Shown here: in pieces, positions 43,380 through 55,607 of the stretch
How the letters are laid out: each line of letters opens with the position of its first letter
Numbering within the stretch: the first letter of the stretch is position 1
From: Trichuris trichiura
Lineage: Eukaryota; Nematoda; Enoplea; Trichinellida; Trichuridae
Length of the DNA stretch: 64,000 nt
Reading direction: 5' to 3'
Assembly (NCBI GenBank): GCA_037903355.1
Contig: JBAJFE010000033.1
Coordinates: forward strand, 372,001-436,000
Translations under genes and position numbers: made by a program
The notes under the pieces: generated by a model
What the model was told of the DNA's origin: nothing
The model's database searches: none
What the model saw: only the letters and a program-made list of their open reading frames with translations

Positions 43380-44330
43380 GTTGTGTGTTCGTAAGGAAAC
43401 GTCATAATTCCCTGCTATTGAATGCATGAGCAGACTGTTAGAGAAAAACACAGAACATCGTACACCGCACGTTTCAGAACTGTTCCTGTTCCGCAGTCGG
43501 TTGCCAAAGGGAGGTGTTTTATTCAGTAGGGCCTTCAAATTGGCCCATAGGAACAGCGGGTGTGATTATCTCAGTACGGTGTAGCATCGAAATTTACTTT
43601 TTAGGTCACTCATTACCTTGCAAATCATCATACCGTTGTTGGCATTGATAGTAGAATTGCTTTCGATGTACAGTGCCTTCTTCATGCGCCCTATGTGAAA
43701 AAGGCTTTTATGACAAATTGTCTACGTTCGTGAGTCGAGTGAGCACTGAGAGGCTCGCTCCGCGACTGCGGAGGCTTTGATCACTTTCTCCATGATTGGG
43801 CCTACTGTTGGTGGATCCCCAGGGCCAGTGTTAGGTTACCCATTCAGTCTTTGTTCAGCGTTCTTGTACGTCAACACATTCCCCATATGCTGAGCGAATC
43901 AGGGAAGTAAAGTGTTGCCCGTTTTTCCTACACAGGACGCGTCGCAACTGCATTGTATTTCAAAAACGGCGGCTGTTCTGCTGCCAAAAGGATCTCTGTT
44001 CTTGTCATTTCTCACAACTGAACAAAGATTAAATGAACTTTTAAAGTGAACATTGGGATTTAGGGAGTGGCTCAAGCTCTTAATCTTTTCACTTAAACAA
44101 CTGTATTAGGTTAGCAGCGATACTGGATGTTGTTGATTATTTGATAGGACAGGTGATAACAATTTATTCAGTCTACATTGTCTAATAACAGAGGTAAAGA
44201 ATTTACTGGGGAAGCAATTACTGCATAATGTATTAAAAATATGGTTTAAGTGAGAATTCAAAAATGTGGAATAACTTGCTGCTAGGGCCCGATTAACCAT
44301 TCCCTTTACTGTACCCTTTTTAAATGAAAT
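43380..44330 (-). pseudogene. PLE C-terminal region (GIY-YIG)
   Basis: From the right: LAASYSTFLNSHLNHIFNTL and FTSVIRQCRLNKLL, linker-type sequence; then VFEIQCSCDASCVGKTGNTL, the GIY-YIG core in degenerate form; then RMKKALYIESNSTINANNGM. The 3' end runs into the gcatgagcagactgttagag module. Multiple frameshifts. Confidence 0.75.
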
Positions 44331-45478
44331 AGGGCGATAGGAAGAACAATGTAGGTGTCTGACGGAAAGGATAGGTTCTCTCTAACATTCTGCTCATCCA
44401 CTCGCTGATACGGATTTTTGAGGTTTACTTATAACCAGACAAAAAATGGGCCAAAGCCTTGAATGGAAAATCAGCCATAAAATTACCAAAGGCTGTTACA
44501 AAACCCAGTTTTCCGAAGTACAATGGACGAATAAATTCATTTGGTTTTGTGATATTAGTGCCCGGAATATGGATGCATACGAAGAAGTTACTTAATGTTG
44601 CGTTGTCTAGGTCAGACTGCGCAAGAGCATTTATAACCCATTAGCGTTGGCTTGTGATTCAGCAAACCAGAAAAGGCTTATTATAGCATTTGGTGAGACC
44701 TCTGCAATCTTGCACACTTCTGATCGCTATCTGTTCAACGAACTTGCGGAATAAAAAAAACAGTTGAGACCTGTGCCTGTCTGCTTAGTACATACGATTG
44801 ATTTTTTGTTATTTCTTGTACCGCGTTGTATGCCGGTACGTTAATGTGCCTTTTATTGTTCTTCCATGTTGGCCGTGAATTCCCCAACAGTTCCTGTAGG
44901 CCACATAAACGTACATGTTTACCTAAGACTCCTGAGACGTGGGCTACAACCCTCTTACGGAAACTGAAAAGTAGAGCCGCTGATACTGGATATAGTCGGC
45001 TTGTTGCACACATCGTTCAATGCTCAAGCTGCTGTTCCTCATTGCTTTTCTACATTAACCAAAACATTACCAGCGAATAACCTAACTCTAAATCAAAACT
45101 TAAACAACTGAGACGTTTATTTTGGTCATTCATTTTCTACACGATCTAAAAATTAGAAATACTCAGACTGCGTACAGTCACCTCAGTGCAAGTCTTCTAC
45201 ACTTAGCGTGCGTCCGCTAAGTCTAGACGGTACAATAGTGCTGCCACGTCAGAGTGACCTCTTGCGCCATGCCAATCACAGGTCATTAGTAATCTGATTA
45301 TTAATCAGTACAATGCTGCGACGTAACGAGGCGAATGCTGCCTCAGGTGGCCAGACTTTGAGGCGAATGTTACAAGGCCCAATAAATTTGATGCAGGTGC
45401 GCCCCGCTTCGGGAAGGCTGACAGGATTGAGAAATTTCTTCTTAAACTGAAGTTTCGTAAGGCGACAAGGCAAATTCA
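44331..45478. other. unassigned region between PLE relics
   Basis: May include the reverse-transcriptase side of the neighbouring PLE, but I found no RT motif. Nothing else recognised. Confidence 0.3.
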
Positions 45479-45525
45479 GATCTAGTCCTATACCGCTCCA
45501 CCGGAAGTCAGTGCGGCAAATTAAG
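45479..45525. mobile_element. isolated Merlin terminus
   Basis: gatctagtcctataccgctc then caccggaagtcagtgcggc, the terminal and subterminal pattern of the Merlin at 47093. No partner end close by. Confidence 0.55.
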
Positions 45526-45592
45526 AGAGTATTCCGTAACGCACAACTTTATTACGGAACAGATTCCCGTTTTATGCGTGCTAATCCGGAGC

Positions 45593-45620
45593 TTTCGGGT
45601 CAACCGAGACCCGTCTTCAG
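45593..45620 (-). ncRNA. hammerhead ribozyme core motif
   Basis: CTGAAGA, then CGGGTC-tcggtt-GACCCG, then AAA (GAAA shared with the stem foot) on the minus strand. Six-pair stem II. Confidence 0.65.
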
Positions 45621-45715
45621 CGGTTCAAACCGCTGCATTGTACATTCGCATTGTACAGCTTATTCTTGTTTTGTTGATGTTTCTTAAAAAGCACATGAAC
45701 TAATACCCTTGCATT

Positions 45716-46290
45716 CTAGCAACTGTACTGTGCATATAAACCACACGGCCTAACACAAACCGCCACCTTAGCGGTTTTCACCGCTTGGAGCTCTAAATCA
45801 CGCTTAGTGAGAATCAGCGGTTTAGATGTTGCGCTGCTTATGCAGGAGAATACTGATCGCAAAGGAACTCTTAGTTTATAACGTTTAAGGAACGTATGGA
45901 GTCCAGACCACTTAACGTTGTTGATATGATAAACGTAGTGTTTTACGAAGTCTGGACCCTTATCATATAACACCCCTATCTTGTCACTTTTCACTTTTGA
46001 ATAATGATTAGATAGTTTTAAAGCAAATTGCGGGGATGGTGAAATGTCTAAACTTAATCTTCTTGGTTACTCCACCGTAGCAGGGAAAAATGAAAATTCA
46101 GCAGTATCGTCCATTATTAGAAGGGAATGTGGGACTCGCCTGGATGGGATGGTCTTGCTGATTACTGGATTGGATCGCAGGTAGTAGTGACTTATTTACT
46201 TTGCGCTGTTTAACAATAGATGTAACAAATTTGCTGCGGTGCCCGTTACTGAAAAGTGTATGTGAAATATGGTTTAATTCGGAATTTACA
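45716..46290 (-). pseudogene. second PLE fragment, linker region
   Basis: The minus-strand pieces FVTSIVKQRKVNKSL, YGGVTKKIK and FTIPAICFK parallel the linker of the 43380-44330 fragment. Next to it a frame reads KHYVYHINNVKWSGLHTFLK, unassigned. It is broken at 46291 by the insertion of Tigger-3 at a TA. Confidence 0.6.
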
Positions 46291-47092
46291 TACAGTTAAA
46301 CTTCCGTAAGTTGACCACCCAAGGGACTGTAAAAAACTGGTCAACATAGGGAGGTTGTGGGCATAACAGGCTTGGCTGAATAGACTAATATCTGCACGTA
46401 TTATTTCATTCTGTTGCACAGCATCTACTGGAGGTCTATTAAATGGCGAGTTGCGTGAAGATAACGTCATTGTAAAATGATGCATAAGCCTTTTTAGGGG
46501 CTCGAATGCTTCCTGAACAAAGTGTCAATTCTAGTGCTTGTTCTTACTACAAACCTAAGCGGTGAGGTTGGCCTCCGCGCTAGCTATCCGGCTCAGACTC
46601 TCCGGGCATTTTTCAGCTGCAAACACCTCAGCTGCGCTAGCTTGCGCCCGACGTCCTCTTCCTTCAGCTTTTGTACCGTTTCCATCTCATTGTCACTTTC
46701 CTTCTCTATGTCATCTCCTGCTCTACTTGCTTTCACGATCATTCTCGCTCCAGCAAGTATAGATTGGAAGATTGCTTGTAGGTCAGGTTCGGCAGAAGTG
46801 ACCATCTCATCATATACTGCAATTAAATCTTTGAAATTTACTCCTTCAGTCTCTGCTTCACAAGTCGGACCATCAGTCAGAGCACAACGTCATTCTCTCA
46901 GTCTCTGAAAAATCCAGCTCTACTGAAGCAGTTCTTTATTGCCTTCAGTTGAACCTTATTCCAGGAAGAGCTGAAACTAAGTACGGCGTCTGAAGCATTA
47001 ATGTGTGTAGCAGTCAAAGTCGCTCACACAGATGAGCTGATGACTTCTGCTTTCCTAATGACCCACTGCAGAAGCTGGGTCCTGTATTTCAT

Positions 47093-47996
47093 GGTTTAGT
47101 CCTATACTGTCCCACCAGAATTTCGGGCGGCGACTTCAAAGGGAGGTCAAGTGAGGGTTAGGGAATAGCGAAACAACGGTGGCGGTAATTGGATTAAAAT
47201 CAGTTGCTGTAGGTCAAGTGCAGTCGGCTACATTAAAGGGACTGAAAAGGGATTGGAGAACAGTGCAGCAGTTTGTATGGTAACGGCGTGTTTCACCTTT
47301 CCTCCCACCGTGGAACTGCAGGTTTGCGGGCCATGTTGTCCTGCCCTAGCCTATGCGTAGGCCTAAACAAAAAATTCATGTGCTAGCTTACGTTTGGTTA
47401 AGAGCAAAAAAGAGAAATTGAACGTAAACAAGTGTACATACCGTTCACTGGGGCACGGAGACTGGCGCAGGCGATGTGTTCACTAGGGGAAAGCTCAACC
47501 TGGTGATGGTAACGCGCATACAGAAAATGACCGTAAAGAAACTGCGTAGAGTGGGGCACAGACACTACGTTTGGAGCAGCTCCAGGCCACAGACGCATCG
47601 ACTGTCCGCATTAAGGTTACAGCCTCTCACTGTGCAAGAGCTCCTTACAGCGCAAGAACTGTACCGCAGTCTGTTCATCTTTCACTGTGGCGTGGAGCCA
47701 GCTGCTGTTCTTTGATCTCGACATTTCGCAGAGTGAGCTGTACGTCGTTTACCAAGACGCGACGCGGATCGGTCCTTCTACTTTTGATTTTTGCCACGGG
47801 TCACTAACCGAACCTCTGTCATGCATCACTGCTGGCCCATTGGTTCCCCGTACCAGCAATCCATGCACAGCTGTTCAGTGCCCTCACGTTCACTCTTTTT
47901 CATGGGTCACTAACCGCATCAGTCCGCATTTGCGTCTCACATTACCCTCTAACGTTGCCGCTGGAAATTCTGGTGGGGGGCTATAGGACTAGATCC
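47093..47996 (-). mobile_element. Merlin-type element with N-terminal transposase relic
   Basis: Ends ggtttagtcctatactgtcc and the inverse of ggatctagtcctatagcc; flanks gtatttcat and gtatttcgt (8 of 9). The minus strand at 47720-47560 reads WLHATVKDEQTAVQFLRCKE then LLHSERL, the Merlin N-terminus. It splits the Tigger-3 frame exactly where copy 1 is continuous (attaagacatttaaggc). Confidence 0.87.
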
Positions 47997-48037
47997 GTAT
48001 TTCGTTTTAAATGTCTTAATTAATCTTTGATCTATAG

Positions 48038-48478
48038 CAGTGATTTTTACGTGGGGCATGTGCCCTACCTAAGGGCCCTATTGAAGTCCAGGGAACCTTT
48101 TGATCTGTGGGGGGCATATGCCCCACCTGGGCGATCGTGTTGAAGTGCATAGGAAGGTATGGCTTGCGGGTTAGATTTTGCACCTCTCTGCCTAAGAGAA
48201 AGCTGCACGATGTTGCGCCCGCAATTCTGATTGGCTGGAAAGGAGGACCAGGAGACGGGGAAGTGCAGCCGGCTCGGAGGTGAGAAAGTGAGTGTTCGAC
48301 ACTGTCCGGGAAAGGCTTTCCCTACAGAACTTTGTGCAACACTATGACGTTCGGGCTACTCTCCGTCCTCGCATCCAGCCAATCAGCGCGCTTTAAATCG
48401 AATAATCAGAATTTAGGGGCCAAAGCGCTCGGAAACGTTTAAAGGGGACCCTGGCGGCCATGACCTTAAGAAACAGTG
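48038..48478. mobile_element. hAT MITE (441 bp)
   Basis: cagtgatttttacgtggggc to aagaaacagtg; flanks atctatag (48030-48037) and atctagag (48479-48486), 7 of 8. Same family as 17603-18063 and 59293-59778. Confidence 0.85.
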
Positions 48479-48486
48479 ATCTAGAG

Positions 48487-49468
48487 CATAGGTTTTTGTG
48501 GGCGACATCGCCATAAGGGGCGATGAGAACTCTGTGCGGGGTGTTGGGAAGCACATAAGAGAAACTCTGGCAGAATTATCCCTAGCGCACGAGGGGTATC
48601 AGAGAGACCGGCGTATGAGTGCTGACTGTTCACACAGGCGACGGCACACGTTTACATTTTGTCATTGCTGCTCACGTTGAAAAATTACTAATGATGCAAG
48701 ACGCTATTGGTCTCGGAATGGTTGAATTAGCTTGCAAATTATCAAAGTCATGTTCTGAAGATTTTATTCCCTGTTAGCCTAATCATATTACTGCGAATTA
48801 GTAAACTGAAATCTTGAATTCCCAATTTGCAGCAAGGTTTTCCTCGTCTACGCGCTTCCAGGTTTCCTCAGTGTATGTCTGATGATTGAAAAGCGTTTTA
48901 ATGCTGTGAAATCATCAGAATAGGCAGATTCCCTTTTGGTTTTGTCACTCAGTATGGTCATGAACAAGCGTGTTTAGCTCAGTCGTTCGCTGAATTCTTT
49001 TTTGACTAAATACGAGGGAGGTTCAGAAAGTTCCAAGAAAGGCGGTGCAGTGTCTAACAGGATGCCAACCGATGAGCCAAAACGTGCTTAATATTATCTG
49101 CGTTATCTTCAGACTTGTACGGAAAAGTAGCTTTATCCGATGTTGTACCAGTGTGGTACAAGGTGCTCCTAAAGTAATCGTTTTTCTCATGGTACAGAAA
49201 ATCTTCGTTTTGAGATCAGAGCTAACATTTAATTTCTATCCAGGCTTGGTTGGAAGCTGAAGAGGATTATTCAATCTTTTCAGCAGTAGCAGGAAGTAGT
49301 GCACCATCTAAACCGGTCGTCTGTGAGTGGATGAGGCGTTTTAAGGAGGGCAGTGAAACCATCGAAGACGACAGGAGTGGAAGTTTTTTTGCAGAATTTT
49401 CCCAGGAATAGTGGTATTGCCAAAATTTTCCCACAATAGCTGATGGAGCGGAAAAGTTTGAAAACCTG
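48487..49468 (+). mobile_element. hAT-M element with mariner insert
   Basis: catagg...gaaaacctg; abuts the duplication of the neighbouring hAT. A mariner 5' end (tacgagggaggttcagaaag) starts at 49011 and runs to about 49390, with a frame-broken SSAPSKPVV...MRRFKEGSETIEDDRSGS. Confidence 0.78.
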
Positions 49469-50536
49469 AGGACGCGTTTAGAGCCAGGAAATTCCAGGTG
49501 ACGTTTGTGAGATGCCCTCACACGGGAATGGCTCGGGCGGTTTTCTACTACCAATAAGAAGGAACGTTTTATTCGCTTTGTCTGTCGGTCGACACTTCAT
49601 GCCGACTCGGCGAGTATGGCAGCTGTCATCCAAGCGTATTTATTTGATTTCCAAGTCACAGGGAAGTCGTCAGTTCCTAAATGTACGGGATTCTGCTGAC
49701 CTACCAGTCACCAATGGCTACAACTTCTCCCCAGCTGCGCTAGCGCAAAGAAGCACAGTGAAGCGTTCTTTAGAGAGCTTCCTGCTTTTGCATTTGTCGC
49801 CTTCTAGTACAAGACTTGTATCAGGCATGGCCTTGAAAAACGAACCACATTCATCATAATTAAAAATGTCTTTTTCCTTGAAGCCAGTGCCGAAATAACA
49901 AAACTTTGCGATGAAGTCTTCCAAGACCGCGGCAGAAACTTCGCTAGATTCGCCGCATAAGATTTTCCGGGAGATCTTATGACAGAGCTTGTACTTCTCG
50001 AGCCAACCGTTTGATGCTTGGAAACCTGCCAACCTGAATTCCAGGGCGATCCGTTTGGCTACTTCCAAAATCATTGGGCCAGAAATCCGTGCATTAGCTG
50101 CTCTCACGTCCTCAAACAAACTTAGCGCTGCTCCACTGACTTGATCGAGGAAGGTTCCCCTCTTTTTTTGCCGCGCGTCTCCGCTTCCTAATCATATGTT
50201 TCCAAGTACGGTCGGCCCTCGTTATCTACGGATTCTATACAACGCGGTTTGTCCATCGTGAAATAGTGACGTCATCTTTTCACAGAGACATGCGCACCGC
50301 TGGCCGGCATTATAATTGCAGTAGTTGCATGCCTGTGCAGCAGTGTGATCATCTGCGCGTTCCCGCAAAACGTTCTCTGCCCACAGTGCTCTCTAACCGT
50401 GCACAATGCTAATGAGGCCTTGTCATTTTTCTGACTGCTCATTATTGCTTCGTGCGTGTTGTCGAGGCCGCGTGCTGTGCGCAAATATCAGTTTCCCTGC
50501 AGCGTGGTAGGTCTGAACTTTCGCGTCGTGTAACTG

Positions 50537-53500
50537 GTGTCGCATAGGAGGATGGCTGACAGAAGGCAACTAAGTGAACAGAGCGGTTCCTCTATGGCTA
50601 AGAGACAACGTAGCGTCCTTACCATTCATGAGAAAGTAAAAGTCCTAGATCTTTTGAAAAGCGGATTGTCATTTGTCGAAGTGGGCCGCGGGATCAGGAA
50701 GACTGAATCCAGCATTCGTGCGATAAAACGGAAGGAAGCTGAGATTCGAAGAAGCGTGCACCCCGACCCTTCACTGGCGTAAAGAGCTGCTGCAGTTCGC
50801 GACAAAGTCCTCGTGAAGGCCGAGAAAGCGCTAAGCGTTTGGATAGAGGACATGTCGCGGAAGCATGTCCCTGTCGACGGGAAAGTTATTCGGGAGAAAG
50901 CGCTGAGCTTATAAAAGTACTTCTCTGGCTCGGTTGCAGAGAACGAGAGAAAAGGGTTTACTGCTAGCAAAGGATGGCTAGCCAAATACGTGAAGCGCTT
51001 CAACCTCAAGAACTTAAGGATCACTGGAGAAGCGGCATCGGCTGATTGCGTAGCTGCCTCGACATTCCCGGAGGAACGGCTCTATGATCCCACGGCGGTG
51101 CCGGAAGTGTCAGGCGGCTAGTTCATAGCGTAAGCTGTCACTCTGCAGCGTCATAACAGATTATTAGCTGCACAACGGGAGGGACATTGTCGGCAGGTTT
51201 AGTGAACACGTGCTGAGTTGTTGGCGTCGCCAGCACAATGGAGCATCAGGGACACATTCAGCGACTCGGTTATCGGTGTAACGGATTAGCGCCGAAGAAT
51301 TCTGCTAAACTGCATTGTAGTAGGCTCACGCAGTGACCCGGTTATCGGTGTAACGGATTAGCGCCGAAATATTTCGCTACAGTGCAATGTAATAGCGTCT
51401 GTTTGTGTCACTGATGCGTTTAGTGACCTGTAGCAATCAGCGAAGGTGATGGAATTTAGCACCTGCGCATGCTTTGAAGGTACGGGAAACACAATGGGGC
51501 GTGCAGGTGTTCAAGCTGAGACCTCGTCTAGCAATTCGAGAAAAACATCGGAGGTCAACTGTCGTAGGTCAACCGAGCTTCGGTGTGCCTTGGTAGACAG
51601 GGTAAATCTCATTTTGCGTTAAGTCTGTCCCGGGATCTAGTGGCCACTTCCCATCGACAAGCGAAGGCAGCGTAAATGTGGCACGAAGAAGGCGCAATAT
51701 TCGTAGGGGCATCGACTGGCTGCAGGAGATAGTGCCAGACGAAAAGGCGGCTGTGCTTTCCCTGCGCGGCAAGGGACTGCTGCACAGCCAGGGCTCCTTC
51801 GGTTGCACCCACCCTAACAGGACGAGCCGCCAGCGCCACAGCCGTTGTCACAGTCAACGGTATGTCGAGCGTTAACGTTTACTTCCTCTGACGCCTTCTG
51901 CCTGATTAGGTACACACACCCCAGTGAACCCGTCGGATGCGCCTATAGCGAAATTGACGCGTCGCCTTCATCAGGCTGAGCGCCTGCGTTAGCAGTACGT
52001 ATGCTTTTTCCCTTTTTGCGTTAGTCAATGCTCGCTTGTTCAGTGATCGCTAAATAACGTTACTTTGCGCTATGCTTCTTGTCGTTTGCGCCACGGTCAA
52101 AACTGCATAACCCAACAGCAGCAATGAACACGCGTTATGTTAAGGTTTAGGCTTAGGCTAGGGCAGAGCACGATGGCCGGGGTCGTTATAGCTCACACTT
52201 GGAAACAATTGCCTGAACGGGCAACTGTTTCCAGGTGTGCAGCTTTCTTTCGCTAGTACGCATCGCGCATGATCGCTAAATAACGTTACTTTGCGCCATG
52301 CTTCTTGTCGTTTGCGCCACGGTCAAAACTGCATAACCCAAAAGAAGCCACGAACACGGGTTGTGTTTAGGTTTAGGCTTAGGCTAGGGCAGAGCACGAT
52401 GGCCGGCACAGTCATAGCTGGCACTTGGAAACAATTGCCAGAACGGGCGAAACTGCATTGTTTGGGTGACGCAATAATCCCCACTTGACCTCCTTTGATG
52501 TTGCCGCCATCTTTTTCGGCGCCGCCGTGGGAACAAAGACCCGGAGGAACTCAAAGAAATAGTGGACCAAAAGAGATATCTCCCAGAACAAATCTTCAAT
52601 TGTGACGAGACGGCATTATTCTGGAAGCAAATGCCAAAGCGCACGTACATCCACAAGAGCGCAAAGCAAGCCCCGGGATTCAAGCCACTAAAAGATCGAC
52701 TCACTCTTGTGCTCTATGGCAACGCTGCAGGACACCTGATAAAGCCCGGCTTTGTCTACCGGACTCGTAATTCTCGGTCGCTCAGAAACAAGAAGAAGGA
52801 TTGCCTGCCGGTCTTCTGGCAGCACAACAAGAAGGCGTGGATGACGGTTATTCTTTTTACGGAGTGGTTTAACCAATGCTTCATTCCTGAAGCGAAAAAG
52901 TATCTGGAAAGCAGGGGGATGGCTTTCAAGGTCCTCCTCGTAATTGATAACGCCCCCGGTCAACCGCAATCTCTTTGCTTCGCTAATGAGAACGTCGAGG
53001 TGAAATTTTTGCCTGCTAACTCGACATCACCACTACAGCCACTGGATCAGGGCACCATAAAATGCATTAAGGCTACTTATACTCGTCTCGTAATTGGAAA
53101 GCTTCGTGATACCCTCCATGCTAATGCAGATTGGGATCTTACCGGCCTGTGGAAACGTTTCTCAATTACAGACGCTATCGCCCCCATTGCGGAGGCAGTA
53201 CAAGAGATAAAGCCTGGAACAGTCAGTGGTTGCTGGAAGCGTTTGTGGAGAGGCAGTCAGTGAATGGGAGGACTTAGGTGCCATCGATGAGGAGATCATG
53301 GGCATAGTGAATATTGCCAAGGAGTTGGGAGGTGAGAGTTTCTCCGACATGATAGAAGACGATATCAGAGAGCACATAGAAGATTGTGGAGAACTGTTCA
53401 CCAACAAGGAACTCGAAGAACTGATGCAATCACCTACGGCCAGTGACGACGACGGTATGGAAGATACAGAAGCTCAAACACCTTCGGATTGGACGCTGCA

Positions 53501-53807
53501 AAAGCTGGCCACTATTTTCCGGCAAGCGCAGGTCTTAAAGGATATGATTGTTGAATATGATCCATCCATGGAACGTGGCATCATCGTTACACGAGGAATA
53601 ACGGCTTCGTTGAAACCGCTACAGGATTTATTCGATGAAGCGAAGAAAAGGGAGAGACAGCTCCCTATAACAATGTTTCTAAATAAAGCTCCGGCAGCTG
53701 CGGAACCTATAATTTTAAGGCGAGAAGTTTCGCTACCAACAAGTTCAAGCAACCCTAGGGCTGGCCGGTTTCCAGGGGATCTGCACCCACCTACAGAAAG
53801 TGGGTAA
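50537..53807 (+). pseudogene. Tigger transposase in pieces (copy C)
   Basis: N-terminal HTH frame 50537-50782, with a private TAA after PDPSLA plus the family-wide TAA at KALSL. Then a Merlin at 51078-52542. The DDE part (52562-53263) reads [18 protein letters not shown] and LQPLDQGTIK, all three Asp kept. Frameshift, then the acidic tail 53226-53807 complete to PTESG. Confidence 0.9.
51078..52542 (+). mobile_element. Merlin-type element (1465 bp) in Tigger C
   Basis: Ends ggctctatgatcccacggcg and gggtctttgttcccacggcg (inverse); exact duplication ggaggaac at 51070-51077 and 52543-52550. The + strand at 51700-51790 keeps VPDEKAAVLSLRGKGLLHS, the Merlin N-terminus. Two internal tandem duplications (about 51261-51390, and 52035-52220 with 52262-52440) enlarge it. 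Confidence 0.92.
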
Positions 53808-53985
53808 ATTGTCTGATTCCTGATGCGCCAAACATTTCTGCCCGCAGACGTTTTGTTCTATGTGAATGTGTTCCGTGTGATGTTCACTATTTCTGCTTAA
53901 GTGGGCCTGTGCATTTTATATTACCCCTGCTCTGTACCCATTCCGCGCACCAGTATATCTCTTAGCTCATTAAAGCAAGGTGATT

Positions 53986-54579
53986 TGTGGTAAACAAGTC
54001 GGCTCCCTACCTGCTAATTGGGAAGGCTGGCTCGCTCTCCCCTGGGCTCCCTACCTGCTAATTGGGTAGGCTCGTTTGATCTCGCCGAATCCGGCCTTTC
54101 AAGAACCGCCACAACCGCCTGTGCAGGTTAATCCGCACGGTTAATAAATGCCACTTCAAGCACTTCAAGCTGCGGACGCAGGCGGGTGGCAGCTATTCGT
54201 GGTCCACCAAACGGCTGCCCGTGGCACATAGGCATGCGCGCTCCCGGTAATCCGCCTATTACCGAAATGCCGCGTGCAGCGTAGAGATGCAAGTGCTTGG
54301 GCGTAATCCTTGTAGGTCAACCGCCTCAAGCGGCGACAGAAGCGGATTAACGCCCATAATCCCTCTGCAAAACAACTGCAGAGGGGTATAAAAGCGCGAG
54401 TGCTAACGGGCAGAGAGAGCAGACCGGGAGACAGACCGAAGGACGGACCGAACGACTGACCATTGCGTGTATCGTTGTGTACATTTATTATGCCACGCAT
54501 ATCTTCCGCATTAAACTCTACCGCACAAACTCAAGGAATCGTTGAAGCAGCCACGCTCTCCCGCGGCAGTTCTGCCACA
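53986..54579 (+). mobile_element. solo LTR (594 bp)
   Basis: TGTGGTAAACAAG...GTTCTGCCACA, exact duplication tgatt (53981-53985, 54580-54584). A tataaaagcgcgag box at about 54389 is followed by gagagagcagaccgggagac, plausibly the start of the transcript, and a cattaaac motif lies about 120 bp further on. Tigger copies A, B and D are uninterrupted at this site. Confidence 0.92.
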
Positions 54580-55336
54580 TGATTCCATGGCGTTTAAAGA
54601 AAGATCATCCTACTTTCGTCATTTCTTGTATGTAGTTGCTTGGACTCTGATGGCTGCCCCCACTGGACAAGCGCAGACTCATTAATGTCATTATCTCGTA
54701 GCTAGATTAATGCCATTATCTCGTAGTACCAAGCTTCGAAGGATCACTAGGTATGATAAACGTTCCGGAAGGAATTCAAGGGGATAGGATGAAATACGCG
54801 GCTGGAATACAAGCTATTTAGCCTGTTTCATAGGGTGTCCTATACAACGCGGAGTTCGTTTTACGCGGTGTAACGCTCAAAATTCGGGACGATTTAACCG
54901 CGGATAACGAGGGCTGACTGTACTCACTTTTACGTCTCTGGATGTTGCTAACAGTAGTCCTGCTGACATGGAACTGTTCCGCTGTGCTCCTTTGACTGCT
55001 GGTTTCGAGAAAGCTGATAAGATGCACCTTTTCCGTCAGTGCGAACTCTCTTGATTCTTTCCGTTTTGCCGCAGTGCAAGCCGCAACCTGCTTGGTAGCT
55101 ATTACTACGCAAGCTGAAATATCTTTACTCGTCAAGACACGCTAAAGCTACCTCTCGCAAAGCGCATGAATAAAACTCGCTCAATGCGAACGGATACAAT
55201 CAGGCTCAATTCGTCATATTCCGTACCATGGGAGAATTCTGCTGGCGCTTGGGTGGGGTAGTCGTGTAAACGAGAATAGCGCAAGCTGCACTGGCAAGCA
55301 TGAAGAAAGCATAATGGAAGCGACAGAACCGATTCT

Positions 55337-55607
55337 GGGTCTAATCCGAATTCGGCCCTCCGTCGGCTTAGGCGATAACTTCTAAAGAGGTCAAATGCGG
55401 ATTAAGGAGCAATGGAACAATACGTTTGCCGGCCATCTTCTCCTGCCCTAGCCTAAGCCTAAGTCTTAACATAAGGTTTATGGGTCAATGACCTCCTGCA
55501 TTCGCTAATCACGCTGCGCTAATCACACTTCAGTACGCAATAGCGTCGCGCATTGCCTTTTGAAGTTATCGCCTCAGCCGACGGAGGGGCAAATTCGGAC
55601 CAGATCC
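55337..55607. mobile_element. Merlin-type MITE (271 bp)
   Basis: gggtctaatccgaattcggc and the inverse of ggatctggtccgaatttgcc, then shared ccctccgtcggct. A short inverse TTAGGC run is inside. The flanks do not match each other: Tigger-3 on one side, hAT-M on the other, suggesting recombination. Confidence 0.78.

Larger units (their letters stand above)
50209..54920 (+). mobile_element. Tigger-1 lineage element, copy C, split by Merlin and LTR
   Basis: cggtcggccctcgttatcta and the inverse of cagtcagccctcgttatccg, TA on both sides. It lies within Tigger-3: joining the flanks at TA restores QRRKSEYLE as in copy 1. Own length without inserts is about 2.65 kb. Confidence 0.9.
46530..55135 (-). 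pseudogene. Tigger-3 transposase in pieces (copy 2)
   Basis: From the right: HTH VHLISFLETSSQRSTAEQFH and VSRTTVSNIQRRKSEY (55135-54923); across Tigger C, frame-broken, GPMILEVAKRIALEF, YKLCHKISRKIL, NYDECGSFFKAMPD with the first Asp, and SKERFTVLLCASAAGEKL (50119-49718); decayed sequence to 49490; then the acidic tail ESDNEMETVQKLKEEDVGRK (46800-46593). The second catalytic Asp is again not readable. Confidence 0.83.
46293..55336 (-). mobile_element. Tigger-3 lineage element, copy 2, split by nested insertions
   Basis: 3' end cagttaaacttccgtaag at 46293 after TA. Own sequence: 46293-47092, 48006-48037, 49469-50206 and 54923-55336. Insertions between these: Merlin, hAT, hAT-M with mariner, and Tigger C. 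The 5' end is lost at a Merlin MITE (55337). Confidence 0.83.
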
